Source: Taxillus chinensis (lineage: Eukaryota; Streptophyta; Magnoliopsida; Santalales; Loranthaceae). Taken from it: 64,000 nucleotides of DNA. Shown piece by piece: positions 62,931-64,000 of the stretch (within the stretch, counting starts at the first letter, position 1; every line of letters starts with the position of its first letter). The stretch spans positions 43,875,189 to 43,939,188 of the forward strand of contig CM042085.1 of NCBI GenBank assembly GCA_023512835.1, in the 5' to 3' direction. The position numbers and the translations under genes were made by a program. Below the pieces are notes generated by a model. The model saw nothing but the letters and a program-made list of their open reading frames with translations, was not told the DNA's origin and searched no databases.

Positions 62931-63411
62931 CCCCCCCTCTCTCTCTCTATCTCTCACTGTGTGTCTGGGGTGGCCAGTTGCTGCCGTGTGGACTATATAT
63001 CCTCATTAGAAAATCCCTGCAGTAGCGTAAAGAGCAAAACTATGCTGTATTGTTCTTAAATCTGCATTCCAAAACTATCCTCGGTGCATCAAGATTAGCA
63101 AATGTTTTTTTAAAAATAATACTGTTTTTTAAGAACTGAGTTCAAATAATTTAATGAATACTTTTAAATTTATCAAATTTATTATTTTTAAAAATAAGCG
63201 TTACATATAAAACAGCATAGTTTGACATTTGCATCTTTGGAGAGGATATTATTCATATATATCGTGCTGTTGAAACATGAAGGCAGCATTATTTGACTTT
63301 TTCCGGGTTCAATCCATTTTGTATATCATGTCTTATTAAAAAAAACATTCCCCCTATAGCATATGTGAGAAAATGTTTTTGTTTTGGTAACGGATACCAA
63401 TTAGGGGTGGG
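62931..63411 (-). promoter_or_regulatory. MLO upstream region
   Basis: A TATA-like tatatag (62994-63000, minus strand) lies about 64 bp before the ATG at 62930. Between them is a (GA)n-rich 5' leader (62931-62962). Further out is AT-rich sequence with MITE-like ends but nothing assignable. Promoter identity is inferred from position. Confidence 0.45.
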
Positions 63412-63900
63412 CAACGGATACCCGCCCCCGCTATTCTTATTCGTTCCGCCCCCGCTATTCGGGGCGGGTTACCCTGCCCATGCAAGAGCGGGGTGCGGTT
63501 TTTAAACTTGACACGGCGGGGACGGGGAGCGGTAATAGGTAGTGGGATACCCCACCCCGCCGCCCGCCCCGCTTAATTTTAATAATATTTATTTATAATT
63601 TTATAATATTTTAAATATTATTATTTAACTACTATTTATGATTTTTGATAGCATATTTATTATTGTAAAATTAAATTATTTTTAATAATTTTTAGGTTAA
63701 AAATGATGTCGAAATTTAATTTAAGCCAAAATTATTGATATGAACAGATCTAATAAAAAACGATAACAAGATGCGAGCAAATGAAACCTCATTCGCAGCC
63801 ACATTAAAGAACGATATAACCTATCCCGCCTACATATGGAACGAGATACAATATTAAAATTTAATCTACCACCTAAGCGATGGCAGGAAGTAGTAATAGG
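63412..63900. mobile_element. hAT-like MITE end with GC-rich CCCGCCCC subterminal repeats
   Basis: It starts taggggtgggcaacgg, a common plant hAT-MITE terminus, followed by many cgccccc / ggggcggg motifs up to about 63575, then an AT-rich interior. A matching right terminus was not found before 64000, so the element is either truncated, diverged or runs beyond the window. Its 70-aa ORF is not a gene. Confidence 0.5.
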
Positions 63901-64000
63901 TTGATTCCGCCCCCGATAGTACCTGAATTACTCGTATCAAGTATTTCGTGGAGTCACTAAAAGACAGAATTATCTTAAGAGAGATATCAATAAAAGCCGA

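Overview
The window is nuclear DNA from a flowering plant, most likely a eudicot. The evidence is AT-rich intergenic sequence, GT-AG introns, an Athila-type Ty3/gypsy retrotransposon with a tRNA-Asp primer site, MITEs, a CC-type glutaredoxin (a land-plant-specific class) and an MLO gene. The species cannot be named from the sequence. A run of exactly 500 N at 33501-34000 separates two very different halves.

Left half (1-33500): satellite and nested retrotransposons. Positions 1-4576 and 6101-7049 hold a tandem satellite of about 257-bp monomers arranged in a six-monomer higher-order unit of about 1.54 kb. A solo LTR (4577-6100) interrupts it with a perfect 5-bp target duplication. From 7050 rightward there is a chain of nested copies of one Athila-like family. 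Three are on the minus strand: E1 (LTR 7050-8557), E2 (LTR 9158-10655, then internal sequence to 16997) and E3 (LTR 16998-18497, then internal sequence to 20354). One is a near-complete plus-strand copy, E4, from 20357 into the gap. E4 shows LTR, tRNA-Asp primer site, gag, protease, RT, RNase H, integrase, a G-box-rich internal promoter-like stretch, an accessory ORF ending in a Ulp1/C48 cysteine-protease-like domain, a long 3' non-coding region and a 3' LTR. The right halves of E1, E2 and E3 and the far satellite flank are absent, so the gap probably hides far more than 500 bp or joins non-adjacent sequence.

Right half (34001-64000): AT-rich genic sequence. It contains a decayed guanylate-binding-protein (GBP) pseudogene (34009-35932, minus), an intact intronless CC-type glutaredoxin (42926-43372, minus) with TGACG promoter elements, several MITEs, a compact 1.2-kb LTR element with perfect 5-bp target duplication (49389-50603), and an MLO seven-transmembrane gene on the minus strand. 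The MLO gene has 14 exons that can be joined into an open 444-codon frame (54095-62930). Its last intron is 5.6 kb and contains a Ty1/copia remnant that is itself split by a hAT-like MITE.

Technical point: many differences between retrotransposon copies, including frameshift-causing ones in E4, fall at CAG/CTG trinucleotides and change them to forms such as TCG, CCG or CG. This looks like base-calling error at CHG-methylated cytosines rather than biological decay, so broken reading frames in E4 should be treated with caution.
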